In this document: positions 23,749-32,373 of the stretch, one piece after another
Numbering within the stretch: the first letter of the stretch is position 1
Layout: the number at the start of each line of letters is the position of its first letter
Assembly (NCBI GenBank): GCA_964623515.1
Contig: CAZURV010000013.1
Location: 1-50,215, forward strand
DNA from: RUG714 sp964623515
GTDB lineage: Bacteria > Bacillota > Clostridia > Oscillospirales > Acutalibacteraceae
DNA length: 50,215 nt
Reading direction: 5' to 3'
Position numbers and translations under genes: made by a program
The notes under the pieces: generated by a model
The model's database searches: none
Told to the model about the DNA's origin: nothing
The model's input: only the letters and a program-made list of their open reading frames with translations

Positions 23749-24370
23749 TTTCCTTTATACTTTCAGGAAGAGTGTCAAACACTTCAACTTTCCTTTCTCT
23801 TGTCCACAGCGATGGAGTTACAAGAAGCGTATACCCGTAACCGAAATCCGTTATCCATTCGTGCATATGCGCTTCCGGAATCCCGAAAAAAGAAAGAATT
23901 GCCATGATGACTCCGCCGTGCGCCACGATAGCAGCTTCACTCGTCCCCGTTTTCAGCAGACTTTCAACAACTTTTTCAAAACTTACCGCCACACGCGCAA
24001 TAAAATGATTATTGCTTTCTCCAAACGGCGGCGCCGCGTCTCCTCCGCTACCCAGCCATTGTTTAAATTGCTCGTTCTTTTTAAGTTCTTCCGCCGTGAA
24101 ACCCTCAAACTCCCCGAAATCATATTCCGTAAAATCAGGTATTTCAATCAAAGAAACGCCGGGAAATAAAATGGAAGCTGTGTGTTTACACCTCTGGAGC
24201 GGACTTGAAAAAACGGCTTCGGCTTTCGGATAATCATATTTTTTTTTCAGTTCTTTCAGTTCCTTTATTCCTCTGTCATTCAAGGGAACATCTTCCCTGC
24301 CGAGATATACTTCACGGATATTGGCATCGGTAACGCCGCACCTTACAATATGTATCTTATAACTCTTCAT
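23735..24370 (-). CDS. Histidine-phosphatase-family protein with Cys at the catalytic His position
   Basis: 211 aa. Phosphoglycerate-mutase/phosphatase fold: normal RHG motif reads VRCGVTDA here, so the phospho-acceptor His is Cys11 (codon TGC). The rest is retained: LGREDVPLNDRGIKELKE, FSSPLQRCKHTA, PDFTEYDFGEFEG and the second His in AIVAHGGVIMAIL. This may be inactive, or may use Cys chemistry. Overlaps the upstream stop by one base; the operon places it between a membrane-tail protein and GtrA. Confidence 0.82.
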   Translation of the reverse strand: MKSYKIHIVRCGVTDANIREVYLGREDVPLNDRGIKELKELKKKYDYPKAEAVFSSPLQRCKHTASILFPGVSLIEIPDFTEYDFGEFEGFTAEELKKNEQFKQWLGSGGDAAPPFGESNNHFIARVAVSFEKVVESLLKTGTSEAAIVAHGGVIMAILSFFGIPEAHMHEWITDFGYGYTLLVTPSLWTRERKVEVFDTLPESIKENEKN

Positions 24371-24975
24371 CAGCCTGTCAACACCTCAAACAAAGCTACC
24401 CCCAGCCCCGCAATTACGGAAAGAAGGGCCATGACGGAAAAAACCGATGCATATTTTCTGCTCTGCTTTCTGGACTGTTCCAGTACTTCGGTTTCGTTAT
24501 ACGTCTGCACAATACCCAGCACATAATCTTTCATTTTCGGAATCATGGATTCATATTTGCCCTCGCCTAAAGGGAGCACAATAATTTTATGTGGCTCCGT
24601 TGCAAGCCCGTATCCGCTGTACATTCCGTCATCTGATTTAAACACCATGCTACCGTTTATAAACTTATACTGAAGCTCGTGAACACTACTGTCCTGCGCG
24701 GTAACCTGCCTTTTAATGTCCAGATTTTCATACATCTCCGCTTTGAATACCATCGCAAGCGCTTTTTTCAACTTTAAATAGTACTTATTTGTCACGCCCA
24801 CCACGATAACGTTTTCGTTTTCAAGCGCTTCTCCCAGCGCATCCAAAAGGCTTTTTACGGTGAACTGAGGAGGCGCGGGAGAAATTTTGAATTCGGTGTC
24901 AAGAATCCTTGCAAGCGTTGTTGATGTGGAAAAATCAACGGCTCTGGTTTTGTCGATAAAAGGTATAAATCTCAA
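24370..24975 (-). CDS. Conserved-looking protein of unknown function, C-terminal membrane anchor
   Basis: About 201 aa from TTG 24975, chosen since AGAGGTG precedes it by seven bases while the ATG at 25014 lies inside the sortase gene without a ribosome site. Soluble mixed alpha/beta part (RFIPFIDKTRAVDFSTSTTL, ENENVIVVGVTNKYYLKL), then a single C-terminal hydrophobic helix (FSVMALLSVIAGLGVALFEV). No family recognised. Lies between class B sortase and phosphatase genes. Confidence 0.7.
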   Translation of the reverse strand: MRFIPFIDKTRAVDFSTSTTLARILDTEFKISPAPPQFTVKSLLDALGEALENENVIVVGVTNKYYLKLKKALAMVFKAEMYENLDIKRQVTAQDSSVHELQYKFINGSMVFKSDDGMYSGYGLATEPHKIIVLPLGEGKYESMIPKMKDYVLGIVQTYNETEVLEQSRKQSRKYASVFSVMALLSVIAGLGVALFEVLTG

Positions 24976-24980
24976 TTTTT

Positions 24981-25988
24981 TCACCTCTTGGTTTCTTCGC
25001 TGTACGGAGTCCATTCGGCATCTCCGGCATAGTTATTTTTTATCCCTTTTTTATCGCAGTAGCCCTGCGGGAATTTTATATTTTTATTCAAAGAGGCTTT
25101 GCTCACATCGAACTGCTCATCTTCTCCGTTACGAACAAGGCGCGCAACAACAACGAAACGTCCCTCTTTAATTACTTTTTTATCACAGGTTGAAAGCGTA
25201 AGAAGCACGTCGCTCTGATTAACGTCAACGCCCGTGTTGATGTAAGAACGCTTTTTTATATCCTCAATATATGGCATAAAGCGCTCCTCCTCACAGTTGA
25301 CAAAATTATATTCAATCGCATATCCGTTATCCATATCAGCGGTGCTGTTCACAAGAAAACAGCTTATGATTATCCACTTGCTGTCTCCGTAAACCGTATC
25401 AAAATCTATAACGGGATGTTCCTTGTAGTAACTGAGTTCCTTATAATTAAGCAGTTCGGAAAAAACAAGATTGTCCAGCATATTATGCCCGTAAATCACG
25501 GTATTTCGGTCTTTTGAAGTAAGCAATGTATCCTCTGTAAACAACCTATTGACTTTATTTCGATAATCAAGGAACGGATTCCCGTAAACAGAATAGTTTC
25601 CGTAAAACGATTTCCGCAGATACGTTTCGTTGTCATTCGTTTGCACAATCGGCACATCAATGCTCGTACCGTCAATTTTCAGCCAGCCCACAAAATCCGA
25701 ATTACGTTCAATCAGATCTTTAAACTTTTCCTTTTCGTTGCCTTTTTCCGCCGGCGTATCGCTGTCCTCCACAAGCCCGGAAAGTTTTGTTGTGTCCATA
25801 TATTCACGGCGTTGTGAAAACCTGTTGTAAAAATAAATGCCGCAAACAATAATAACGGCTATGGAAAAAATAAGCACAAGCTTTCGTATCACTTCGCCCA
25901 CGCTGTCGCCTTTCCAGGGAATAAGCCGTTTTAAAAACCGTTCCAATGCATTGCCCTTATTGTCTTTTTTTGCTTTTTCTGCGCTCAT
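24981..25988 (-). CDS. Class B sortase
   Basis: 335 aa. Membrane-anchored transpeptidase that joins sorted surface proteins to peptidoglycan. N-terminal anchor LVLIFSIAVIIVCGIYFYNR, then the sortase core with VIYGHNMLDN (His), TLSTCDKK (Cys268) and GRFVVVARLV (Arg277), and the long helix typical of class B. C-terminal tail of about 60 residues is unusual in length. Overlaps cinA by four bases. Class B sortases of Clostridia favour (S/P)PxTG-type signals, and a TPSTG substrate occurs at 47.7 kb. Confidence 0.9.
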   Translation of the reverse strand: MSAEKAKKDNKGNALERFLKRLIPWKGDSVGEVIRKLVLIFSIAVIIVCGIYFYNRFSQRREYMDTTKLSGLVEDSDTPAEKGNEKEKFKDLIERNSDFVGWLKIDGTSIDVPIVQTNDNETYLRKSFYGNYSVYGNPFLDYRNKVNRLFTEDTLLTSKDRNTVIYGHNMLDNLVFSELLNYKELSYYKEHPVIDFDTVYGDSKWIIISCFLVNSTADMDNGYAIEYNFVNCEEERFMPYIEDIKKRSYINTGVDVNQSDVLLTLSTCDKKVIKEGRFVVVARLVRNGEDEQFDVSKASLNKNIKFPQGYCDKKGIKNNYAGDAEWTPYSEETKR

Positions 25989-26455
25989 ATTATGTTTTCC
26001 TTTATAATCTCAAAAGCACGCTGTGCAAATAATTTTCTGTTTTCTGCGCGATCCGAAATACCGGTAGAAAATTTTTCAACAACCGTTTTATCCTTATCGG
26101 CGAAACCAATAAAACACGTTCCGTTAGGTTTAGAGGGTGTTCCTCCGTCCGGTCCTGCAATGCCGGTGGTTGCGATTCCAATATCCGCATTTCCGTTTTT
26201 TCTCGCGCAAGCGCACATTTCGCGCGCCGTTTCCTCACTTACCGCTCCGTATTTTTCAATCGTTTCGCGCTTTACACCAAGCTGTCCCCATTTTATCTCA
26301 TTTGCATACGACACGATGCCGTAATCAAATACGGAGCTCGCACCGGGAACATCGGTTATCAGCTTCGCCAGCAGACCGCCCGTACAGCTTTCCGCCGAGG
26401 CGACGGTTAAGTTTTTTTCTGTTAAAATTTTAACAACTTCTTCGTTTATGGTCAT
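25985..26455 (-). CDS. pncC: CinA C-domain protein, nicotinamide-nucleotide amidase
   Basis: 156 aa. Stand-alone CinA C-terminal domain that deamidates NMN to NaMN. Motifs: VASAESCTGGLLAKLITDVP (early), DYGIVSYANEIK and GIAGPDGGTPSKPNGTCFIG. Full length for the family. ATG 26455, 30 bp downstream of thiI. Its membership in a sulfur/sortase operon looks incidental. Confidence 0.92.
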   Translation of the reverse strand: MTINEEVVKILTEKNLTVASAESCTGGLLAKLITDVPGASSVFDYGIVSYANEIKWGQLGVKRETIEKYGAVSEETAREMCACARKNGNADIGIATTGIAGPDGGTPSKPNGTCFIGFADKDKTVVEKFSTGISDRAENRKLFAQRAFEIIKENII

Positions 26456-26485
26456 ATTGTATCTTCAATCCTCTGAGTAAGCATA

Positions 26486-27658
26486 TCAGCCTTTGATAAC
26501 TTTAAATTTGGTGTTGTTAACAGCCTTTTGTAGCATTTCCTCCCAATCTACAAGATTCTGCCCAGCAAGAACTTCATCAAGCGACGGTTTTGTTTTCGGA
26601 TGCTTAGGCGTAAACACAGTGCAACAATCTTCATAGGGAAGTATCGACGTTTCAAATGTATCAATTTTTCTCGCAATATCTACAATTTCGTTTTTGTCCA
26701 TCCCGATAAGCGGACGCAGAACCGGGAACTTTGCGGATTCATCGGTGCAGGCAAGCGCATATACCGTCTGGCTTGCAACCTGGGCAAGACTCTCGCCTGT
26801 AATGATTGCCGAACCTTTTTGCTGCTCACAGATTCTGTTTGCGATTTCCATCATTAAACGGCGCATAATAACTGTGAAAAGTTCTTCGGGGCACGCGTCT
26901 CTTATTGTTTCCTGTATTTCCGTAAACGGAACAATAAACAGACATATCCGGCCTGCATAGGCAGAAACTTTTCTTGTAAGTTCAATCACCTTTTCCTCTG
27001 CCCTTTGACTTGTATACGGCGGCGCGGCAAAATGGATACCTGAAAGTTCCAAACCCCTCTTTGCCATCATATATGCGGCGACCGGGCTGTCAATTCCTCC
27101 GCTCATCAGTACAACTCCCCGTCCCGACGAACCAACGGGAAGTCCTCCTGCTCCTTTTATCTGGTTACCGTGCACATAAGCTTCTTTGTCGCGCACCTCT
27201 ATCCGAACCGTAAGCTCCGGATTATGGACGTCAACTTTTAAATGGCGAAATTTTGAAAGCAGGAATCCTCCGACTTCGTTGCATATCTCCGGGCTTTTCA
27301 GTGGAAAGCTTTTGTCGCTGCGTTTCGCTTCAATTTTAAAAGTATTGTATGCAGAAATATCTTTCTTAAAATAGTCGTAAGCGGTATTTTTAATTTCCTC
27401 GATATCTTTACTGCATACCGCTGCACGCGAAAAAGCTGCAATTCCGAAGATTTTTGCTATGCGCCCGCACGCTTCATCGTAATCATAATTTTCATCCTTT
27501 GGATAAATCGTTACAGTAGACTGGCTTTTCAGAAACTTTATTTCTCCAAGATCAGACAGACGTCTCCTTATGTTTTTTAACATACGATCCTCAAACCGCG
27601 AACGGTTAAGCCCTTTGAGTACGATTTCTCCGTTTTTTATCAGTATAATTTCTTTCAT
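26486..27658 (-). CDS. thiI: tRNA 4-thiouridine synthase ThiI
   Basis: 390 aa. Ferredoxin-like plus THUMP N-terminus (EIILIKNGEIVLKGLNRSRF) and PP-loop ATP pyrophosphatase SGGIDSP (186-192). It lacks the C-terminal rhodanese domain, as in many Firmicutes. It uses persulfide sulfur to make s4U8 in tRNA; thiamine role is usually absent in this short form. ATG overlaps the cysteine desulfurase stop by four bases, so the sulfur donor is translated beside it. Confidence 0.93.
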   Translation of the reverse strand: MKEIILIKNGEIVLKGLNRSRFEDRMLKNIRRRLSDLGEIKFLKSQSTVTIYPKDENYDYDEACGRIAKIFGIAAFSRAAVCSKDIEEIKNTAYDYFKKDISAYNTFKIEAKRSDKSFPLKSPEICNEVGGFLLSKFRHLKVDVHNPELTVRIEVRDKEAYVHGNQIKGAGGLPVGSSGRGVVLMSGGIDSPVAAYMMAKRGLELSGIHFAAPPYTSQRAEEKVIELTRKVSAYAGRICLFIVPFTEIQETIRDACPEELFTVIMRRLMMEIANRICEQQKGSAIITGESLAQVASQTVYALACTDESAKFPVLRPLIGMDKNEIVDIARKIDTFETSILPYEDCCTVFTPKHPKTKPSLDEVLAGQNLVDWEEMLQKAVNNTKFKVIKG

Positions 27659-28791
27659 AATTTAATCCCTGCAAGTGTCTTTACTGCGCCGTCAAGAGCT
27701 GCTATAAATTCATCCGCTTCCGCTTTTGTGTTCAACGGAGAAAAACTCAGCCTGAGTGCTGAATCCGCAATATGTTTGCTTTCAGCCGCCGCTTCCAAAA
27801 CATGGCTTGCCCTGCCCTTTGCGCACGCCGAACCGGAGGAAACACAAATTTTCCTTTCACTCAGATAATTCAGAACGGTTTCACTCCTGAACCCGGGAAT
27901 GGAAAAATTAAGAATATACGGTACGGCGTCTTCCCCGCTATTAAATACGATGCCGTCAAATTTTCTTAGTTTGTCTTTTATATATGCGTTCAATTCCGAC
28001 ACAATCTTATAGGATTTGAATGTATCATATTCTTCTGTTGCGACTGCAAATCCGGCAATAAGAGCCGATGCCTGCGTTCCGGGGCGAATCTTTTTTTCCT
28101 GTTCTCCCCCGCGTATTAAAGGTTTTATCCGCACGCCTTTTCTCACATACAGCGCACCTGTTCCTTTTGGGCCGAAAATTTTGTGTGCACTTACGCTCAC
28201 TAAATCCGCACCGAGTGATTTTACCGTAAAATCCTGTTTGCAGAAAGCCTGAATGCAGTCGCAGTGAATCAGCGCCGGAGAGTTTTTAAGCTTTACGATT
28301 CTTTTTATTTCTTCTGCGGGAAGCACGGAACCGAGTTCATTATTTGTCAACATAACACTTACCAAAACCGTGTTTTCATCGACCGCTTCGGCAATCTGCG
28401 ATGCAGTGATGTTTCCGTGTTTATCCGGTTTTAAAAAAGCCACGTCGTATCCGCTGTTTTGAAGCTCAATCATCAGCTCAAAAACCGAACTGTGCTCAAT
28501 CGCCGTAGTAATGATTCTTTTTTTATTCCTGAATTTTTTTGCAGCACCGACCGCTCCGAAAACCGCAATATTGTTTGCTTCCGTTCCTCCGGAAGTAAAA
28601 TAGATTTCACTTCTGTCCGCGCCGAGACGTTTTGCGATGACCGAGCGGGAGTTTTCAAGTATCTTTTCAGCTTCCATCCCGTAAAAATGCCCGGAAGAGG
28701 GATTTCCGTAGTGATTTATGAGCACATCGGCGACAGCATCTGCCGCCGCCGCGCAAGTCTGCGTTGTTGCCGCGTTGTCAAAATAAACCAT
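27655..28791 (-). CDS. Cysteine desulfurase (NifS-like), donor for ThiI
   Basis: 378 aa. PLP enzyme with YFDNAATTQTCAAAADAVAD, the Lys site SVSAHKIFGPKGTGALYVRK, and active Cys in SSGSACAKG (Cys323). It forms a persulfide and passes sulfur to a partner. Fusion of order with thiI follows the NifZ-ThiI arrangement of Bacillus. First gene of the seven-gene operon; AAAGGGGG site before ATG. Confidence 0.92.
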   Translation of the reverse strand: MVYFDNAATTQTCAAAADAVADVLINHYGNPSSGHFYGMEAEKILENSRSVIAKRLGADRSEIYFTSGGTEANNIAVFGAVGAAKKFRNKKRIITTAIEHSSVFELMIELQNSGYDVAFLKPDKHGNITASQIAEAVDENTVLVSVMLTNNELGSVLPAEEIKRIVKLKNSPALIHCDCIQAFCKQDFTVKSLGADLVSVSAHKIFGPKGTGALYVRKGVRIKPLIRGGEQEKKIRPGTQASALIAGFAVATEEYDTFKSYKIVSELNAYIKDKLRKFDGIVFNSGEDAVPYILNFSIPGFRSETVLNYLSERKICVSSGSACAKGRASHVLEAAAESKHIADSALRLSFSPLNTKAEADEFIAALDGAVKTLAGIKL

Positions 28792-28830
28792 TTTGTGCCC
28801 CCTTTGTCCTGTTTACGGTTTTCCTGATTA

Positions 28831-28841
28831 AGTATAGCATA
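28831..28841 (-). promoter_or_regulatory. Extended -10 promoter of the cysteine desulfurase operon
   Basis: Minus-strand ATGCTATACT: -10 TATACT (28836-28831) with upstream TG, 40 bp before the ATG. The -35 is weak. Confidence 0.5.
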
Positions 28842-29066
28842 ACTTATATGTATTTTCTATATCTTTTAAATTAAATTTTTAAAAATTCTGTTGTTCATAT
28901 GCATACGGTTATACAAACAATAAAGCTTCAAAAAAGCATAAAACCCTCCCACACGTTTCTGTTTTTTTTAACTTAAGCAGACTTTTCACAAGCGAGGAAT
29001 ATGTTTTTTGCATAAAATTTAGCTATAGTGCATAATTTTCTTGTAACAAAATATACAAAAAAGCTA

Positions 29067-29095
29067 TTGAATTTCCATGGATTGTTTGCTAAAAT
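29067..29095 (+). promoter_or_regulatory. Promoter of the glgBCDA operon
   Basis: TTGAAT (29067-29072) and TAAAAT (29090-29095), 17-bp spacer, start about 40 bp before glgB. The rest of the divergent interval from 28860 is AT-rich; nothing else recognised. Confidence 0.65.
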
Positions 29096-29142
29096 TAGAA
29101 TAATAATATTTAAATAGTAAAGTTGACATTATGGGTGGAAAC

Positions 29143-31119
29143 ATGCAAAAAGAAAAAGTAAAACGCGATACAATTCCGGAATATCTCTTTCATCAGGGAA
29201 AGAATTACAAATCATACGAATTTCTCGGTTGCCATTTGTGCGATGAGAACAAGGCAATTTTCCGCGTATGGGCTCCTAACGCACAAAAAGTAGGCGTTGC
29301 CGGTGATTTTAACAACTGGAATGCCGATGAAGCGCCCATGCACAAGCTCAGCAACGGCGGAATATGGGAATGTGAAATTGACTGTGTAAAACTATGGGAT
29401 AATTATAAATATGCAGTTACGGGTGCATACGGAAATACAGTTATGAAAACCGATCCGTTTGCCTTTCACTGCGAAACTGCTCCCGCAAACGCTTCCAAAG
29501 TTTATTCTTTCAAAGACCGTCAGTGGAAAGATAAGGAATGGATGAATAAGCGTTCTGTTATCAATATTTACGAGCAACCGATCAATATTTACGAAATCAA
29601 TGTCGGTTCATGGAAACAGAATGAAGACGGAAGCTATTATTCCTACCGTATGCTGGCCGATGAACTTGTACCGTACGTCAAAGATATGGGGTATAATTAT
29701 ATCGAAATGATGCCCCTGAGCGAATATCCCTATGACGGGAGCTGGGGTTATCAGGTAACAGGGTATTTCGCAGCAACTTCACGCTACGGAACGCCGGAAG
29801 ATTTGCAATATTTTGTCGAAAAATGCCATATGAACGGAATCGGCGTGATTCTCGACTGGGTACCTGCACATTTCCCGAAAGATGCGCACGGTCTTTATGA
29901 ATTCGACGGCACCTGCTGTTATGAATATTCTGATCCTCTTAAAATGGAGCATAAAGACTGGGGCACCAGAATTTTTGATTACGGAAAAAACGAAGTCCGT
30001 TCTTTCCTCATTTCCTCTGCTCTCTTTTGGCTTGATAAGTATCATTTTGACGGTCTGCGCGTAGATGCCGTGGCAAGTATGCTTTATCTTGATTACTGCC
30101 GCAAAGATGGCGAATGGCGTCCCAATCAGTTTGGCGGAAAAGAAAATCTTGAGGCGGTTTCGTTCCTGAAGGAACTGAACACAGCTGTGTTTGAGAATTT
30201 CGGCGGCGGCATTATGATGATTGCCGAAGAAAGCACAGACTGGCCTCTCGTTACAAAACCGGTGAGCGACGGCGGTCTCGGTTTCAATTTTAAATGGAAT
30301 ATGGGCTGGATGAACGATATATGCAAATATATAAAAATGGATCCGCTCGGCAGAAGCTATAATCACGATAAAGTTACCTTTTCGCTGATGTATGCTTTCA
30401 ATGAGAATTTTATTCTTCCGATTTCGCACGATGAAGTTGTGCATGGCAAAGGTTCACTGCTCAATAAGCAGCCCGGATTTTACGAAGAAAAAGTAAACGG
30501 ATTTAAAGCTTTCCTCGGATATATGATGACACACCCTGGAAAGAAACTGCTGTTTATGGGCAGTGAATTCGGTCAGTTTATTGAATGGAAATACGATTCG
30601 GGTCTTGACTGGCTTCTGCTTGACTATCCGGTTCATATCGGAATCAAAGATTTCGTAAAAGACCTCAACCATTATTATCTTACACATTCACAGCTTTGGG
30701 AGATAGATTACAGCTGGGCCGGATTCCAATGGATAAACGCCGACGACAGCAACAGTTCTGTGCTTTCTTACCGCAGAATAGATAAAAAAGGCAAGGAAAC
30801 CATCATAATGGTCAATTTCACACCGATTGACAGAATGAACTATACAATCGGTGTGCCGAAATACGGCACATATAAGCTTGTCCTTAACTCCGATGCATGC
30901 AGATATGCGGGAGCGGGAAAAGATATCAAAGCAACATATAATAGCTATGTGCTTGAATGTCACAACCAGCCTTACGCGATAGATGTTGACCTTCCCGGCT
31001 TCTCGGTTTTGTTCATTGAACTGGAAAAAGAAATGAAGCCGCCCGCTCCGAAAAAGCCGGTTGCCAAAAAGAAAAAAAGCACAAGAAAAACGATGACAAA
31101 AACTTCAATGAAAAAATAA
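29143..31119 (+). CDS. glgB: 1,4-alpha-glucan branching enzyme
   Basis: About 658 aa. GH13 branching enzyme making alpha-1,6 branches in glycogen. N-terminal CBM48 (AIFRVWAPNAQKVGVAGDFN), then the barrel with WVPAHFPKDAHGL, DGLRVDAVASMLYLD (nucleophile Asp), IAEESTDWP (Glu) and PISHDEVVHGKGS. After the fold ends (about residue 630) comes a Lys/Pro/Thr-rich tail, PPAPKKPVAKKKKSTRKTMT and on. ATG 29143 has GGGTGG just upstream; ATG 29131 is the alternative. First gene of glgBCDA. Confidence 0.93.
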   Translation: MQKEKVKRDTIPEYLFHQGKNYKSYEFLGCHLCDENKAIFRVWAPNAQKVGVAGDFNNWNADEAPMHKLSNGGIWECEIDCVKLWDNYKYAVTGAYGNTVMKTDPFAFHCETAPANASKVYSFKDRQWKDKEWMNKRSVINIYEQPINIYEINVGSWKQNEDGSYYSYRMLADELVPYVKDMGYNYIEMMPLSEYPYDGSWGYQVTGYFAATSRYGTPEDLQYFVEKCHMNGIGVILDWVPAHFPKDAHGLYEFDGTCCYEYSDPLKMEHKDWGTRIFDYGKNEVRSFLISSALFWLDKYHFDGLRVDAVASMLYLDYCRKDGEWRPNQFGGKENLEAVSFLKELNTAVFENFGGGIMMIAEESTDWPLVTKPVSDGGLGFNFKWNMGWMNDICKYIKMDPLGRSYNHDKVTFSLMYAFNENFILPISHDEVVHGKGSLLNKQPGFYEEKVNGFKAFLGYMMTHPGKKLLFMGSEFGQFIEWKYDSGLDWLLLDYPVHIGIKDFVKDLNHYYLTHSQLWEIDYSWAGFQWINADDSNSSVLSYRRIDKKGKETIIMVNFTPIDRMNYTIGVPKYGTYKLVLNSDACRYAGAGKDIKATYNSYVLECHNQPYAIDVDLPGFSVLFIELEKEMKPPAPKKPVAKKKKSTRKTMTKTSMKK

Positions 31120-31173
31120 ATCTCATATACTATTAAATCTTGGCTGATTTCCGGCCGAACAGGAGGAAAAATT

Positions 31174-32370
31174 ATGAAAAGAATCGAATGTCTCGCAATG
31201 CTTCTTGCGGGCGGACAGGGTTCAAGGCTCGGTATCCTTACAAAAAAAGTTGCAAAGCCGGCAGTACCCTACGGCGGAAAATACAGAATCATAGACTTTC
31301 CGCTTTCAAACTGCATAAACTCCGGCATATATACCGTCGGCGTTCTGACTCAATATCAGCCTCTTGAATTGAACGAATATATCGGCAACGGTCATGCATG
31401 GGATCTCGACCGTGCAAACGGAGGCGTTCATATTCTCTCGCCTTATCAGCAGATTGAGGGAACCGAATGGTACAAAAATACCGCAAACGCCATTTATCAG
31501 AATATAAATTTTATAGACAGATACAATCCGCATTATGTTGCAATTCTTTCAGGCGACCATATATATAAAATGGATTACGATAAAATGCTTCAGTTCCACA
31601 AGGAAAATAATGCCGCCTGCACCATTGCGGTTATGGAAGTACCGTGGGAAGAGGCTCCCAGATTCGGAATTATGAATACCAATAAAGATAATACAATTTA
31701 TGAATTTCAGGAGAAACCGAAAAATCCGAAATCAAATAACGCTTCCATGGGCGTTTACATTTTCAGTTGGGATGAACTCAGAAACTATCTGATTGCCGAT
31801 GAAGCGGATCCTGAATCCAAGCATGATTTCGGTCAGAATATCATTCCGAATATGCTCAATGATGGCAAAAAGCTTATGGCTTATCCGTTTGACGGCTATT
31901 GGAAAGACGTAGGAACAATCGCTTCGCTCTGGGAAGCAAATCTTGATTTAATCGATCCGAATGTTAACCTTGATTTAAGTGACACCTCATGGAAAATTTA
32001 TTCCAACAGTCCCATCGCGCCTCCTCATTTTGTGGATACAACCGCAAAAGTTCAGAACTCAGTAATATCCGAAGGATGCTATATCGGCGGCGAAGTCGAG
32101 TTCAGCGTCGTATCATCAAATGTAGTGATTGAAGAAGATGCGGAAGTCATTGACAGTGTGATTATGCCCGGCGCCGTTATTAAAAAAGGTGCAAAGGTAC
32201 TGTATTCCATCGTCGCACAAGGCGCTGTTATTGAAGAAAACGCACAGGTCGGCGAATGTCCCGAAAATATGGACGCTTCCAAGTGGGACGTTGCAGTTGC
32301 AGGTCCCGGAGTAACCATAAAAAAAGGCGAAACCGTTGCGCCTGGTGCAATGATAGGAAAGGAGGAATAA
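31174..32370 (+). CDS. glgC: Glucose-1-phosphate adenylyltransferase, catalytic subunit
   Basis: 398 aa. Makes ADP-glucose from glucose-1-P and ATP. LLAGGQGSRLGILTKKVAKP opens the nucleotide site, GKYRIIDFPLSNCINSGIYT follows, then the DHIYKMDY metal site and a left-handed beta-helix C-terminus with hexad repeats. It sits 54 bp after glgB with an AGGAGG site. It usually works with GlgD, whose gene is next. Confidence 0.95.
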   Translation: MKRIECLAMLLAGGQGSRLGILTKKVAKPAVPYGGKYRIIDFPLSNCINSGIYTVGVLTQYQPLELNEYIGNGHAWDLDRANGGVHILSPYQQIEGTEWYKNTANAIYQNINFIDRYNPHYVAILSGDHIYKMDYDKMLQFHKENNAACTIAVMEVPWEEAPRFGIMNTNKDNTIYEFQEKPKNPKSNNASMGVYIFSWDELRNYLIADEADPESKHDFGQNIIPNMLNDGKKLMAYPFDGYWKDVGTIASLWEANLDLIDPNVNLDLSDTSWKIYSNSPIAPPHFVDTTAKVQNSVISEGCYIGGEVEFSVVSSNVVIEEDAEVIDSVIMPGAVIKKGAKVLYSIVAQGAVIEENAQVGECPENMDASKWDVAVAGPGVTIKKGETVAPGAMIGKEE

Positions 32371-32373
32371 ACA

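Noticed and set aside
29779..30444. 221-aa minus frame opposite glgB
   Set aside because: Shadow of the GH13 core.
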